Assembly (NCBI RefSeq): GCF_946478925.1
Contig: NZ_CAMLDP010000041.1
Location: 1 to 15,921, forward strand
DNA length: 15,921 bases
Direction of reading: 5' to 3'
Origin: an uncultured Nitrososphaera sp.
Lineage (GTDB): Archaea > Thermoproteota > Nitrososphaeria > Nitrososphaerales > Nitrososphaeraceae
In this document: one piece after another, positions 7,612 to 12,701 of the stretch
How positions within the stretch are numbered: the first letter of the stretch is position 1
How the letters are laid out: each line of letters begins with the position of its first letter
Notes under the pieces: generated by a model
The model's database searches: none
What the model saw: the letters and a program-made list of their open reading frames with translations, nothing else
What the model was told of the DNA's origin: nothing
Position numbers and translations under genes: made by a program

Positions 7612-8581
7612 AAAGAAGCAACCGCCGGTAAAAGAAGACAAACAAGACGTCAACAAGCTGGAATACTACCTTCCGCCAAGCATCCCGCCGGAAGTAGCAG
7701 CGTACGAATCCAAAATCGAACAGCTTGGAGTCGGCAAGGCCGGCAAACTTGGAGCCCTTGTCCTAGGCCTTGAGGCAGACAGGCACACTGGCAGGACTTC
7801 GGTAAAAACGCAGTACTCCAAGGTTCCCTTGTACACGCAGCGGGCGCTGTACCTGGAAGAAGCCCTTCCCGGCATGGCGTACATGTACATCATCTCGCCT
7901 TCCGGAGGAATACTGCAGGGAGACAGGTACAGGATGGACATTACGCTTGAAAACAAGGCGCTTGCGCACCTGACAACCCAGGGCGCAACCCGGCTGTACA
8001 GGATGGAGAAAAATTTTGCGACGCAGGTCGTGAACATCAATGTCGGTGAGGGCTGCTACCTCGAATACGTCCCGGACCAGATAATCCCGTACAAGGATTC
8101 GCGCTTTTACCAGATGGCAAACCTGCGCGTCCACGAGACTGGAACTCTGGTGTATTCGGAAGCAGTCACCCCCGGCAGGGTCGCGCGGGGAGAAAAGTTC
8201 GACTATGACATCTGCTACTTAAAGGCAGTCGGGCGCGACCAGACCACGGACAAACTGCGCTTTTTCGATGTGGCCATCTTGGAGCCAAAGAAGCGGAGCA
8301 TGAAGCCGTTTGGCATGTTGGAAAACTATGACACCTTTGGGACCGTCTACATCCTGACGGAGAAGAAACACGTCGCCGAGCTCTGCGAAAAAATCAATGA
8401 CAGCCTGAAGGGCGTACCTGGAGTCCTTGGAGGGGCCACGATTCTCTCAAACAACAGCGGCGTCATGGTGAGGCTGCTTGGAAACACGTTTGGCGAAGTC
8501 AAGGTGGCGATTTTTGAGGTCGTGCGAACCGTCCGGAGCATCGTGCTACATGCTCCTTTTTCCGGCATCAGAAAAGGGTGA
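7568..8581 (+). CDS. ureD: Urease accessory protein UreD (UreH)
   Basis: UreD is the scaffold that binds apo-urease directly and recruits UreF and UreG. The 337 residues contain the family core: VPLYTQRALYLEEALPGMAY, then ISPSGGILQGDRYRMDI (the PPGG-x-GGD motif), then LTTQGATRLYRM (the LTTP-AT-Y motif), then the EYVPDQIIPYKDSRF segment (bacterial LEWLP.E.I.f..a). It carries an N-terminal extension of about 45 charged residues that typical bacterial UreD lacks. The start at 7568 lies inside ureG; downstream of it the frame offers only one TTG at 7577 before the core, so the long N-terminus is likely real. It ends the accessory operon and is followed by convergent - strand genes. Confidence 0.95.
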   Translation: MFCLNPHQKPSLDVEKKQPPVKEDKQDVNKLEYYLPPSIPPEVAAYESKIEQLGVGKAGKLGALVLGLEADRHTGRTSVKTQYSKVPLYTQRALYLEEALPGMAYMYIISPSGGILQGDRYRMDITLENKALAHLTTQGATRLYRMEKNFATQVVNINVGEGCYLEYVPDQIIPYKDSRFYQMANLRVHETGTLVYSEAVTPGRVARGEKFDYDICYLKAVGRDQTTDKLRFFDVAILEPKKRSMKPFGMLENYDTFGTVYILTEKKHVAELCEKINDSLKGVPGVLGGATILSNNSGVMVRLLGNTFGEVKVAIFEVVRTVRSIVLHAPFSGIRKG

Positions 8582-8625
8582 TTATGTTGCTACCGCTGCC
8601 CTAATCTTTTGATGTCGCTTCTCTG

Positions 8626-8778
8626 CTACCATCTACCTGTTACCCAGAATTCTGTTGTTCTGACGGCGTGCCCTTGCTGGTCCCTGTGCATGTCCGCCTC
8701 CAGCTTTGTGTCAAAGACGCCGTCGCAATCCTCGCACCAGGCAGCAAGTCTCTTTGCGTGCTTGTCAAACGCGTTCAT
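8626..8778 (-). CDS. Small C2H2 zinc-finger protein, 50 aa
   Basis: Hand translation of the - strand from ATG at 8778 gives an uninterrupted 50-residue protein. It contains C15-x2-C18-x12-H31-x5-H37, which is exactly the spacing of a classical C2H2 zinc finger, with phenylalanine at 22 and leucine at 26 where the hydrophobic core is expected. Codons are GC-rich like the urease genes. AGGTG at 8783-8787 provides a ribosome site 4 bases from the ATG, and a TATA-like dyad lies 24 bases upstream. Single C2H2 fingers of this size occur in thaumarchaea; DNA or RNA binding is possible, but the target is unknown. It is convergent with ureD, 44 bases from its stop, and could be a regulator of its surroundings, which is only a guess. 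Confidence 0.65.
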   Translation of the reverse strand: MNAFDKHAKRLAAWCEDCDGVFDTKLEADMHRDQQGHAVRTTEFWVTGRW

Positions 8779-8801
8779 TCTACACCTGTTTCCAAGACTA
8801 C

Positions 8802-8816
8802 TTTATCGATGATAAA
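8802..8816 (-). promoter_or_regulatory. TATA-like dyad upstream of the zinc-finger gene
   Basis: TTTATC-GAT-GATAAA is a perfect inverted repeat with a 3-base centre. Read on the - strand, its TTTATC lies at the distance expected for a TATA box serving the gene that starts at 8778. A symmetric element over the promoter could bind a repressor, possibly the gene's own product; this is inference. Confidence 0.4.
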
Positions 8817-8850
8817 CGTTTGGCGCGACGGACCTCGGTACGTGGATGGC

Positions 8851-8877
8851 AAAAAAATTTATGCAAACATTTTTTTT
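8851..8877. terminator. A7...T8 terminator, probably used from both sides
   Basis: Seven A at 8851-8857 face eight T at 8870-8877. On the - strand the T-run follows the stop of the 69-aa gene by about 19 bases, so it should end that message. Read on the + strand it gives T8. Archaea terminate mainly at T-rich tracts, so the weak A:T stem is not essential. Confidence 0.5.
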
Positions 8878-9086
8878 CAGTGGAGATAGGACTCACCGCT
8901 TTTCATTATCTGCCTTGCCTCTGCAAGCGAAATCATCTCTTTTGCTATCATTACCTGCAAAAGCGTGCTGACGACGTTTTCCATGTTGTGCGGCAGCCGC
9001 GGGTCCGTGAACGAGGAAACTGCCGGAAGCCCCTGCTCCGCGCCGGGCTGGGGAGCTTGTTGTCTTTCCTTGGCTTTAGCTGCCAT
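8877..9086 (-). CDS. Hypothetical protein, 69 aa
   Basis: I do not recognise this protein. It starts MAAKAKERQQAPQPGAEQGL, a flexible Ala/Gln/Pro-rich N-terminus, and ends with a helix of about 30 residues (HNMENVVSTLLQVMIAKEMI, then SLAEARQIMKSG) that could form an amphipathic or helix-turn-helix-like hairpin. The start at 9086 is preferred over the ATG at 9098 because the TATA box at 9111-9118 is centred 28 bases upstream, which fits a leaderless message. A good promoter and a clear T-run terminator frame it as a one-gene unit. Confidence 0.65.
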   Translation of the reverse strand: MAAKAKERQQAPQPGAEQGLPAVSSFTDPRLPHNMENVVSTLLQVMIAKEMISLAEARQIMKSGESYLH

Positions 9087-9110
9087 GTGTCTTGTCATGT
9101 CTGCAAGATC

Positions 9111-9118
9111 TATATAAA
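9111..9118 (-). promoter_or_regulatory. TATA box of the 69-aa gene
   Basis: On the - strand the sequence reads TTTATATA, a near-consensus archaeal TATA box centred 28 bases upstream of the ATG at 9086 and only 16 from the ATG at 9098. This spacing decides the start codon. Confidence 0.6.
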
Positions 9119-9269
9119 CAGGGCTTCTTTTTCAGTAAATTACTAAACAAGAAAAATGTAATCCAGAAATATCAAGTGTAGATTACGGATTTACACCAAT
9201 TTGCACAATATTTTCTCTCTACGCCTGCTCGGGAGTAGGAAAAAGCGCATCTGAAAGAACACTTGGAGA

Positions 9270-9278
9270 TAAATATAT
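9270..9278 (+). promoter_or_regulatory. TATA box of the DUF190 gene
   Basis: ATAAATATA at 9270-9278 predicts transcription start near 9300 and a 5' leader of about 50 bases before the DUF190 ATG. Together with the TATA box at 9111-9118 it makes the 266 bases between the two genes a divergent promoter region. Confidence 0.5.
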
Positions 9279-9301
9279 GGCAGACGGCAACCAATCCAAA
9301 T

Positions 9302-9346
9302 ATGTCAGATTTTGGCAGGTCCGTCATGATCTGGAAGGTAGAGTAG
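9302..9346 (+). other. Short upstream reading frame in the DUF190 leader
   Basis: ATG at 9302 opens 14 codons (MSDFGRSVMIWKVE) that stop at TAG 9344-9346, in the same frame as the DUF190 gene and just 6 bases before its ATG. The ATG coincides with the predicted transcription start. It may be a leader peptide, or chance. If the TAG were read through, DUF190 would gain a 17-residue N-terminus. Confidence 0.25.
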
Positions 9347-9352
9347 TTTCCC

Positions 9353-9667
9353 ATGGTGGCAAAAAGGATGTGGTGCCTGACGATCAGGATAAAAAAGAAC
9401 GACGAGCTGAAAGGCAAAAGGCTCTACAACGCAATTTTGGATTACATGATGGAGGCAGGCATTTCGGGAGCCACCGTTGTCAATGCCGTCGATGGCTTTG
9501 GAAGGAGGGGCAAGTCCACCCTGCGCATCGAAGGCATCTCCATCAACTACCCGCTTGTGATAGAAGTCGTGGAGGAGCCAGACAAGCTGCTCCCGCTGCT
9601 TCCAGACATCAAGCGCATGGTAGACGACAACGGCATAATGACGTACCAAGAAGTATCGATGTTGTGA
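9353..9667 (+). CDS. DUF190 (PII-like) family protein
   Basis: The 104-residue protein matches the DUF190 pattern: a first strand MWCLTIRIKKNDELKGKRLY, the helix AILDYMMEAGISGATV, the loop NAVDGFGRRGKSTL (44-57), and PLVIEVVEEPDKL near 67-79. DUF190 proteins have a PII/ferredoxin-like fold and are thought to act as small trimeric ligand sensors; they are often encoded beside the CrcB fluoride channel, which is absent here. The start is fixed by the in-frame stop at 9344. It has its own TATA box and appears to be a single-gene unit. A nucleotide- or ion-sensing role is inferred from the family, and the actual ligand cannot be told. Confidence 0.8.
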   Translation: MVAKRMWCLTIRIKKNDELKGKRLYNAILDYMMEAGISGATVVNAVDGFGRRGKSTLRIEGISINYPLVIEVVEEPDKLLPLLPDIKRMVDDNGIMTYQEVSML

Positions 9668-9754
9668 ACAAAGGAGCTCCTTGAACGAACTTGGCACTTT
9701 GACACGACAAATTAGATGAACAAGGCCGCCGCTTTTGACGCAAAAAGCCAGCTA

Positions 9755-9766
9755 AATTATAATATA
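9755..9766 (+). promoter_or_regulatory. TATA box of the PPK2 gene
   Basis: AATTATAATATA at 9755-9766 is centred about 30 bases before the ATG at 9790, so the transcript should be leaderless or nearly so. No ribosome site is visible, in keeping with this. Confidence 0.6.
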
Positions 9767-9789
9767 TTCATCAGTGCCAATCGAAAACG

Positions 9790-10665
9790 ATGAAGATTAA
9801 TTCTGAGGATTTTGTTGTAGCAGCTGGGAAAAAAGTAAAACTGAAGAACTGGCCGACTAATGTAAAGCCCCTATACGGATCAACCGCGGAGTACAAAAAG
9901 ATACTTGATGATCACATCGAAAAACTGAGTTCGCAACAAAATCTGCTTTTTGCGTCGAACCGTAACTCTTTGTTAATGATCTTTCAGGGAATGGATGCGG
10001 CAGGCAAAGACAGTGCCATCAAGCACGTGATGTCCGGCGTTAATCCTCTAGGCTGCCAGGTGTTTAGCTTCAAGCATCCTACGTCAACAGAACTCAAACA
10101 TGACTTTCTGTGGAGAAGCTGCCTCTCCCTGCCTGAACGGGGACGGATTGGCATCTTTAACCGTTCTTATTATGAAGAGGTGCTTGCCGCTCGTATCCAC
10201 CCGGAAATCCTTCGCAGCGAAGGGCTGGAGAAAGAAGAGTTAGCTGATGGAAAAAAGTTCTGGAAACAAAGGTACAATTCTATTGTGAATCTGGAGAAGC
10301 ATTTGCATTATAATGGGACAAGAATAATCAAATTCTTTCTCCACCTTTCAAAGGAGGAACAGCGAAAGCGTTTCCTCCAGCGTATTGACGATCCAAAGAA
10401 GAACTGGAAATTCAGCCAGGCAGATGTTGAGGAGAGAAAGTTTTGGCGTGGCTACATGAAGGCTTATGAGGACTGTCTCCATGCAACAAGCACCGCCCAC
10501 GCCCCCTGGTATGTTGTTCCTGCCGATGACAAGGAAAACGCCCGGCTTATCATTTCCCAGATAGTTCTGGATACCCTGAAGGGACTTGACATGAGCTACC
10601 CGAAACTAGATTCCAAACATCTTGCTGAATTGCAATCCGCCCGCAAACTGCTTGCCAAAAAATGA
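9790..10665 (+). CDS. ppk2: Polyphosphate kinase 2 family protein (class III-like)
   Basis: The 291 residues match PPK2, which transfers phosphate between polyphosphate and nucleotides in the cytoplasm. Visible motifs are Walker A GMDAAGKD (67-74), the Walker B-type [12 protein letters not shown] (121-132), and the lid segment with [13 protein letters not shown] (200-212). The N-terminal [11 protein letters not shown] and [15 protein letters not shown], and the C-terminal [19 protein letters not shown], are laid out as in single-domain bacterial class III enzymes that phosphorylate AMP and ADP, so ATP or ADP regeneration from polyphosphate is the likely direction. Class assignment is from memory of family members. 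Base use is more AT-rich than the urease genes and the protein is bacterial in character, which suggests acquisition by transfer. It has its own promoter; the tRNA gene lies 80 bases downstream on the other strand. Confidence 0.93.
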   Translation: MKINSEDFVVAAGKKVKLKNWPTNVKPLYGSTAEYKKILDDHIEKLSSQQNLLFASNRNSLLMIFQGMDAAGKDSAIKHVMSGVNPLGCQVFSFKHPTSTELKHDFLWRSCLSLPERGRIGIFNRSYYEEVLAARIHPEILRSEGLEKEELADGKKFWKQRYNSIVNLEKHLHYNGTRIIKFFLHLSKEEQRKRFLQRIDDPKKNWKFSQADVEERKFWRGYMKAYEDCLHATSTAHAPWYVVPADDKENARLIISQIVLDTLKGLDMSYPKLDSKHLAELQSARKLLAKK

Positions 10666-10745
10666 AAACAAAAAAGGACATCCATTTCTGAATCATAGGT
10701 GTGACACTGCTAGATCGCCCTCCCGCCGGTCAAGGCATGAAAAAT

Positions 10746-10816
10746 GCGGTCACCGGGATTCGAACCCGGGTATCGGGCTTGGGAAGCCCGAGTCATAACC
10801 ACTAGACCATGACCGC
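10746..10816 (-). tRNA. tRNA-Gly (anticodon CCC)
   Basis: On the - strand the 71 bases fold into a full cloverleaf. The acceptor stem GCGGTCA pairs with TGACCGC (7 bp), the D arm has GTC/GAC, the anticodon stem CGGGC/GCCCG encloses the loop TTCCCAA with anticodon CCC, the variable region has four bases, and the T arm is CCGGG-TTCGAAT-CCCGG. There is no intron and no encoded CCA. It reads the GGG glycine codon. Five T follow its 3' end (minus-strand reading of 10740-10744) and can terminate transcription. Confidence 0.95.
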
Positions 10817-10844
10817 TCCGTTGTAAACAACCGCGTTAGCTTCG

Positions 10845-10853
10845 ATATTAAAA
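10845..10853 (-). promoter_or_regulatory. TATA box of the tRNA gene
   Basis: On the - strand this reads TTTTAATAT, about 33 bases upstream of the mature 5' end of the tRNA, which is consistent with a short 5' leader removed by RNase P. Confidence 0.5.
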
Positions 10854-10865
10854 TCTTTGATTATT

Positions 10866-11192
10866 ATGAGCAAAGGACTTGCCAAGCTCGGGATTGCAGG
10901 TTCAAATCTACACTTTGCGCAATCAAATTTCGGCCCTTGCTATTTGGTTGCCGAGATCTTGCTGCGAATGGTGGTCAGTGTATCTCGTCTATAGGGAGAC
11001 AAATTGGGTCTCGTGACTCATTAATAGATGGTGTCGAAGATTGTCCCCTGTGGTTATCGGTAGAAAAACTTGTGAACGAAATAAAACCAGATACTCGCTG
11101 AGGCAAGAAGGAAGTGGACACCTTCTGCAGAAACTCTTGCATCACTTTACATTAAAAGAGTTGAGGATACATTGCCTGAAACTGCATTTTAA
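10866..11192 (+). pseudogene. Possible decayed gene(s) after the tRNA
   Basis: Between the tRNA promoter and the next gene no intact frame exists, but protein-like pieces occur in two + frames. ATG 10866 opens 42 codons (MSKGLAKLGIAGSNLHFAQS and on) to TAG at 10992. A second frame is open up to TGA 11099-11101 and contains DGVEDCPLWLSVEKLVNEIK. A third piece in the first frame, 11085-11192, ends with TPSAETLASLYIKRVEDTLP and then ETAF. The last two would join through a shift near 11085-11100. I do not recognise any of it. It could be a gene broken by frameshifts or simply non-coding sequence. Confidence 0.25.
10871..10912 (+). other. Possible 3'-half tRNA-Gly remnant
   Basis: The + strand reads GGACTTGCCAAGCTCGGG, with loop TTGCCAA (a Gly-type anticodon GCC in context) between partly pairing arms, followed by GCAGGTTCAAATCTAC, which looks like a damaged T arm. 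Laid beside the 3' half of the tRNA-Gly(CCC) gene it keeps most loop positions. No acceptor or D arm is found. It may be a decayed tRNA or an old integration scar; chance similarity is possible. Confidence 0.3.
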
Positions 11193-11203
11193 ATGCTAAA
11201 AAA

Positions 11204-11214
11204 ACTAAATAATA
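11204..11214 (+). promoter_or_regulatory. TATA box of the CxxC protein gene
   Basis: ACTAAATAATA at 11204-11214 is centred 25 bases before the ATG at 11234, fitting a leaderless transcript. A second AT-rich word (TATATATTTA, 11223-11232) is too close to the start codon to serve. Confidence 0.5.
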
Positions 11215-11233
11215 GTTTTACTGTATATATTTA

Positions 11234-11449
11234 ATGTCACATACGTACGAAATTAGACAGCACTTGTACCGTAAAAATGCGATACCTTCTTACTGTCATC
11301 TGTGCTCAAAGCCAGCAACCAAGGAGGTACTGTTTGAAACACCGGAATTCACAATTATGCAGAGATACTGTGACGAATGTGTACCAAAGGCGGAATTTGA
11401 TACGCATCTAAAGAATAGCGATTATTTCCAAGAAGAAGTAGCGTGCTGA
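11234..11449 (+). CDS. Small CxxC-x21-CxxC protein, 71 aa (cytoplasmic paralogue)
   Basis: The protein has two cysteine pairs, C21-x2-C24 and C46-x2-C49, separated by 21 residues, a layout suited to a single zinc-ribbon site. The core reads SYCHLCSKPATKEVLFETPE then FTIMQRYCDECVP. The same pattern (YC-x2-C-x3-AT ... E ... TI ... YC-x2-C-x-P) recurs in the protein at 12064-12306, so the two are paralogues. There is no signal sequence here. The N-terminal 20 residues are basic and polar, and the tail is acidic. Directly after the stop the same frame continues into a broken further copy. No function is known to me; small zinc ribbons often bind nucleic acid or partner proteins. Confidence 0.75.
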   Translation: MSHTYEIRQHLYRKNAIPSYCHLCSKPATKEVLFETPEFTIMQRYCDECVPKAEFDTHLKNSDYFQEEVAC

Positions 11450-11622
11450 AAGGCAAAAGACCTGAAAAGGCATCACTGCCAGTCGGCGCATTGTGAAACA
11501 TGCGAAAAAGACGCCGCTGTAGAAGTGCTGATCCATGAGGAGATATCGACATGGCAGAGTTGCATAGGTTTTGTGATGGACGCCTCTGTTACATTCGGAA
11601 TATGCAAGCTAAAAGGGATTAG
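11450..11622 (+). pseudogene. Degenerate third copy of the CxxC-x21-CxxC unit
   Basis: Reading straight on past the stop of the 71-aa gene in the same frame gives KAKDLKRHHCQSAHCETCEK then DAAVEVLIHEEIST. A -1 or +2 shift near 11550 then leads into MAELHRFCDGRLC in another frame. Joined, this resembles the core of the two intact copies: a CxxC pair, an alanine/valine stretch, acidic residues, and a (Y/F)CD block about 22-23 residues later in which the last cysteine pair is no longer CxxC. It therefore looks like a tandem second domain or gene copy that has decayed by a frameshift and loss of a metal ligand. The stop of the upstream gene may also be secondary. Confidence 0.4.
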
Positions 11623-11631
11623 GAATGAGAT

Positions 11632-11808
11632 CTAGGGGATTTCTGCCATACTAGGTCTTCTTGGTCTGGAGAAACAAACGGCGCAGGGTTCCCTGCCTAT
11701 CGGTTTGCATTTGGGTTCAAGCCACCTATCACACTGAGTACAATAGCTGGCGTCGTACCTGTGGGAGTATTTTATGCCTTTCCTGCCATGCTTATGGCAA
11801 CGTTTCAT
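11632..11808 (-). CDS. Small zinc-ribbon protein, 58 aa
   Basis: Hand translation of the - strand from ATG 11808 gives 58 residues with no interruption to TAG at 11632-11634. The core is SYCTQCDRWLEPKCKPIGRE then PCAVCF, with C23-x2-C26 and C42-x2-C45 forming a probable zinc ribbon, plus extra C4, H5, H7 and C34 and a basic tail FSRPRRP. The spacing (15 residues between pairs) differs from the CxxC-x21-CxxC family on the other strand. Its start overlaps the end of the upstream gene by 17 bases, so the two are probably read from one message. The conserved-looking cysteines make it unlikely to be a chance frame, though it is short. A nucleic-acid-binding role is possible. Confidence 0.6.
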   Translation of the reverse strand: MKRCHKHGRKGIKYSHRYDASYCTQCDRWLEPKCKPIGREPCAVCFSRPRRPSMAEIP

Positions 11809-11968
11809 GGTCCTCTACGTCTCTACTCTGATTAACTTCGTTGCCCGCATATAGCTGTAGAGGGCGTTCTAATATGAAAAATCCATGCTCATCAAAGCAA
11901 ACGTAGCATTCGTGTGTCTCGATAAGCTCTTGCAGACGTGGATAGAACACCTTGTCAGTTTGCTCCAT
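11792..11968 (-). CDS. Small CxxC protein, 58 aa, upstream partner
   Basis: Hand translation from ATG 11968 gives 58 residues ending in TAA at 11792-11794. It begins MEQTDKVFYPRLQELIETHE, then CYVCFDEHGFFILERPLQLY, then an acidic tail. It has one cysteine pair only (C21-x2-C24), so metal binding would need a partner or dimer. It overlaps the following zinc-ribbon gene by 17 bases. The two encode an acidic and a basic small cysteine protein in one unit, which would suit a complex; that is a guess. I do not recognise the family. Confidence 0.55.
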   Translation of the reverse strand: MEQTDKVFYPRLQELIETHECYVCFDEHGFFILERPLQLYAGNEVNQSRDVEDHETLP

Positions 11969-12006
11969 GATTACGCAGGGCGGCGATAGGAACTACTTCA
12001 GAAAAA

Positions 12007-12030
12007 GATCAAAATAATAGAATAAATGAG
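12007..12030. promoter_or_regulatory. Divergent promoter region of two small cysteine-protein units
   Basis: The 95 bases between the starts at 11968 (- strand) and 12064 (+ strand) contain one AT-rich block. On the + strand AATAAAT (12021-12027) fits a start near 12050 for the 80-aa gene. On the - strand the same block reads TTTATTCTATTATTTTG and can serve the 58-aa pair. Confidence 0.35.
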
Positions 12031-12063
12031 TTAAGGGTACATTGCAATGATTTTGATTTCTCT

Positions 12064-12306
12064 ATGGCAAATTACTCGCTTGTACTCCTGTTGCTTTTAT
12101 TTTATTGTGCGGCACTTGGATCCATGCTAACTCCATATGAAACAACGCCGATAGAGGATGTCAATGAAATAGAGACAACATCTACATCGCAGTATTGCTC
12201 TAGTTGTCCTTCAGTGGCAACTCACGTTGCATTTTATGAGGTGTGGGGCAGTACCATATTTCGGACTTATTGCGAGCACTGTCTGCCCAATCCAAAATCG
12301 CCGTGA
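12064..12306 (+). CDS. Small CxxC-x21-CxxC protein, 80 aa, with N-terminal membrane/signal segment
   Basis: This is a paralogue of the 71-aa protein at 11234: QYCSSCPSVATHVAFYEVWG then STIFRTYCEHCLP, with C45-x2-C48 and C70-x2-C73 again 21 residues apart. Unlike that protein, it begins with a hydrophobic stretch, MANYSLVLLLLLFYCAALGS, which looks like a signal peptide or membrane anchor, followed by an acidic/threonine linker. So the same metal-binding core would sit outside the cell or at the membrane face. No lipobox is evident. The gene is divergent from the 58-aa pair. Function is unknown. Confidence 0.7.
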   Translation: MANYSLVLLLLLFYCAALGSMLTPYETTPIEDVNEIETTSTSQYCSSCPSVATHVAFYEVWGSTIFRTYCEHCLPNPKSP

Positions 12307-12701
12307 TTGAGAATAAAAACTGCTTTCGAGAGCAACACTGCAGTTGCCTCGGCCTAAACATCAGGCTATTTTACGGGATCGGGGTTTCCATAACTCGTTA
12401 AAGTTATTCACTTGAAACTATTACTAATCCCTTATAGTGTGCCAACATGCCCAGCCGGGAAAAGCCACAGAAAACCCGGCGGGGCCCGCAGGTCGGGGTC
12501 AATTTGACACTTGGTAAATCATCTTATTTACTGGTTTTGCAAAAAGGGATTTTCTGGCAAGAAAAACTCTAGGTGTTGCTATCATTCCCATGTTGAGCGA
12601 CTTTGGACTCGGAACGGACAAGTCAAGCAAGGGCGCGACTTTTACTCGGTCCCTCAACCGCTGACAATTTTTGTGACCCAATAAATTAACAATGCTCCTC
12701 A
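12307..12701. other. Intergenic stretch with hairpins and a short GC-rich block
   Basis: No convincing gene is seen in these 395 bases. They contain the inverted repeat ATAACT...AGTTAT (12390-12407, flanked by GTTTC and GAAAC) and a GC-rich block at about 12448-12500 with the pair GCCGGG...CCCGGC (12453-12480) standing out in AT-rich surroundings. They also hold one copy of the dispersed repeat (12663-12695). A 41-codon + frame from ATG 12447 (MPSREKPQKTRRGPQVGV and on) is possible but unsupported. A structured RNA in the GC-rich block cannot be excluded. Confidence 0.4.
12663..12695 (-). repeat. Dispersed repeat, copy A
   Basis: On the - strand this reads GCATTGTTAATTTATTGGGTC then ACAAAAATTGTC. 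It matches copies B (13657-13690) and C (15245-15280) at most positions. It lies just after the stop of the MscS-like gene. In copy B the same bases are coding, so this is probably a relic of a related gene. Confidence 0.5.

Noticed and set aside
8706..9146. 146-codon + frame across 8706-9146
   Set aside because: It runs antisense to two better small genes with promoters and to a T-run terminator; its product is arginine- and cysteine-rich with no family.
9671..9682. Perfect palindrome AAGGAGCTCCTT after the DUF190 gene
   Set aside because: Only 12 bases, between a stop and an unrelated promoter about 70 bases away; too little to claim a site, and no T-run follows for a terminator.
9277..9684. 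135-codon + frame overlapping the DUF190 gene
   Set aside because: The overlapping frame matches DUF190; this one is arginine/histidine-rich and its ATG lies within the TATA box.
12447..12572. 41-codon + frame starting MPSREKPQKTRR
   Set aside because: No TATA box or ribosome site at a proper distance; the second half is AT-rich sequence without protein character.
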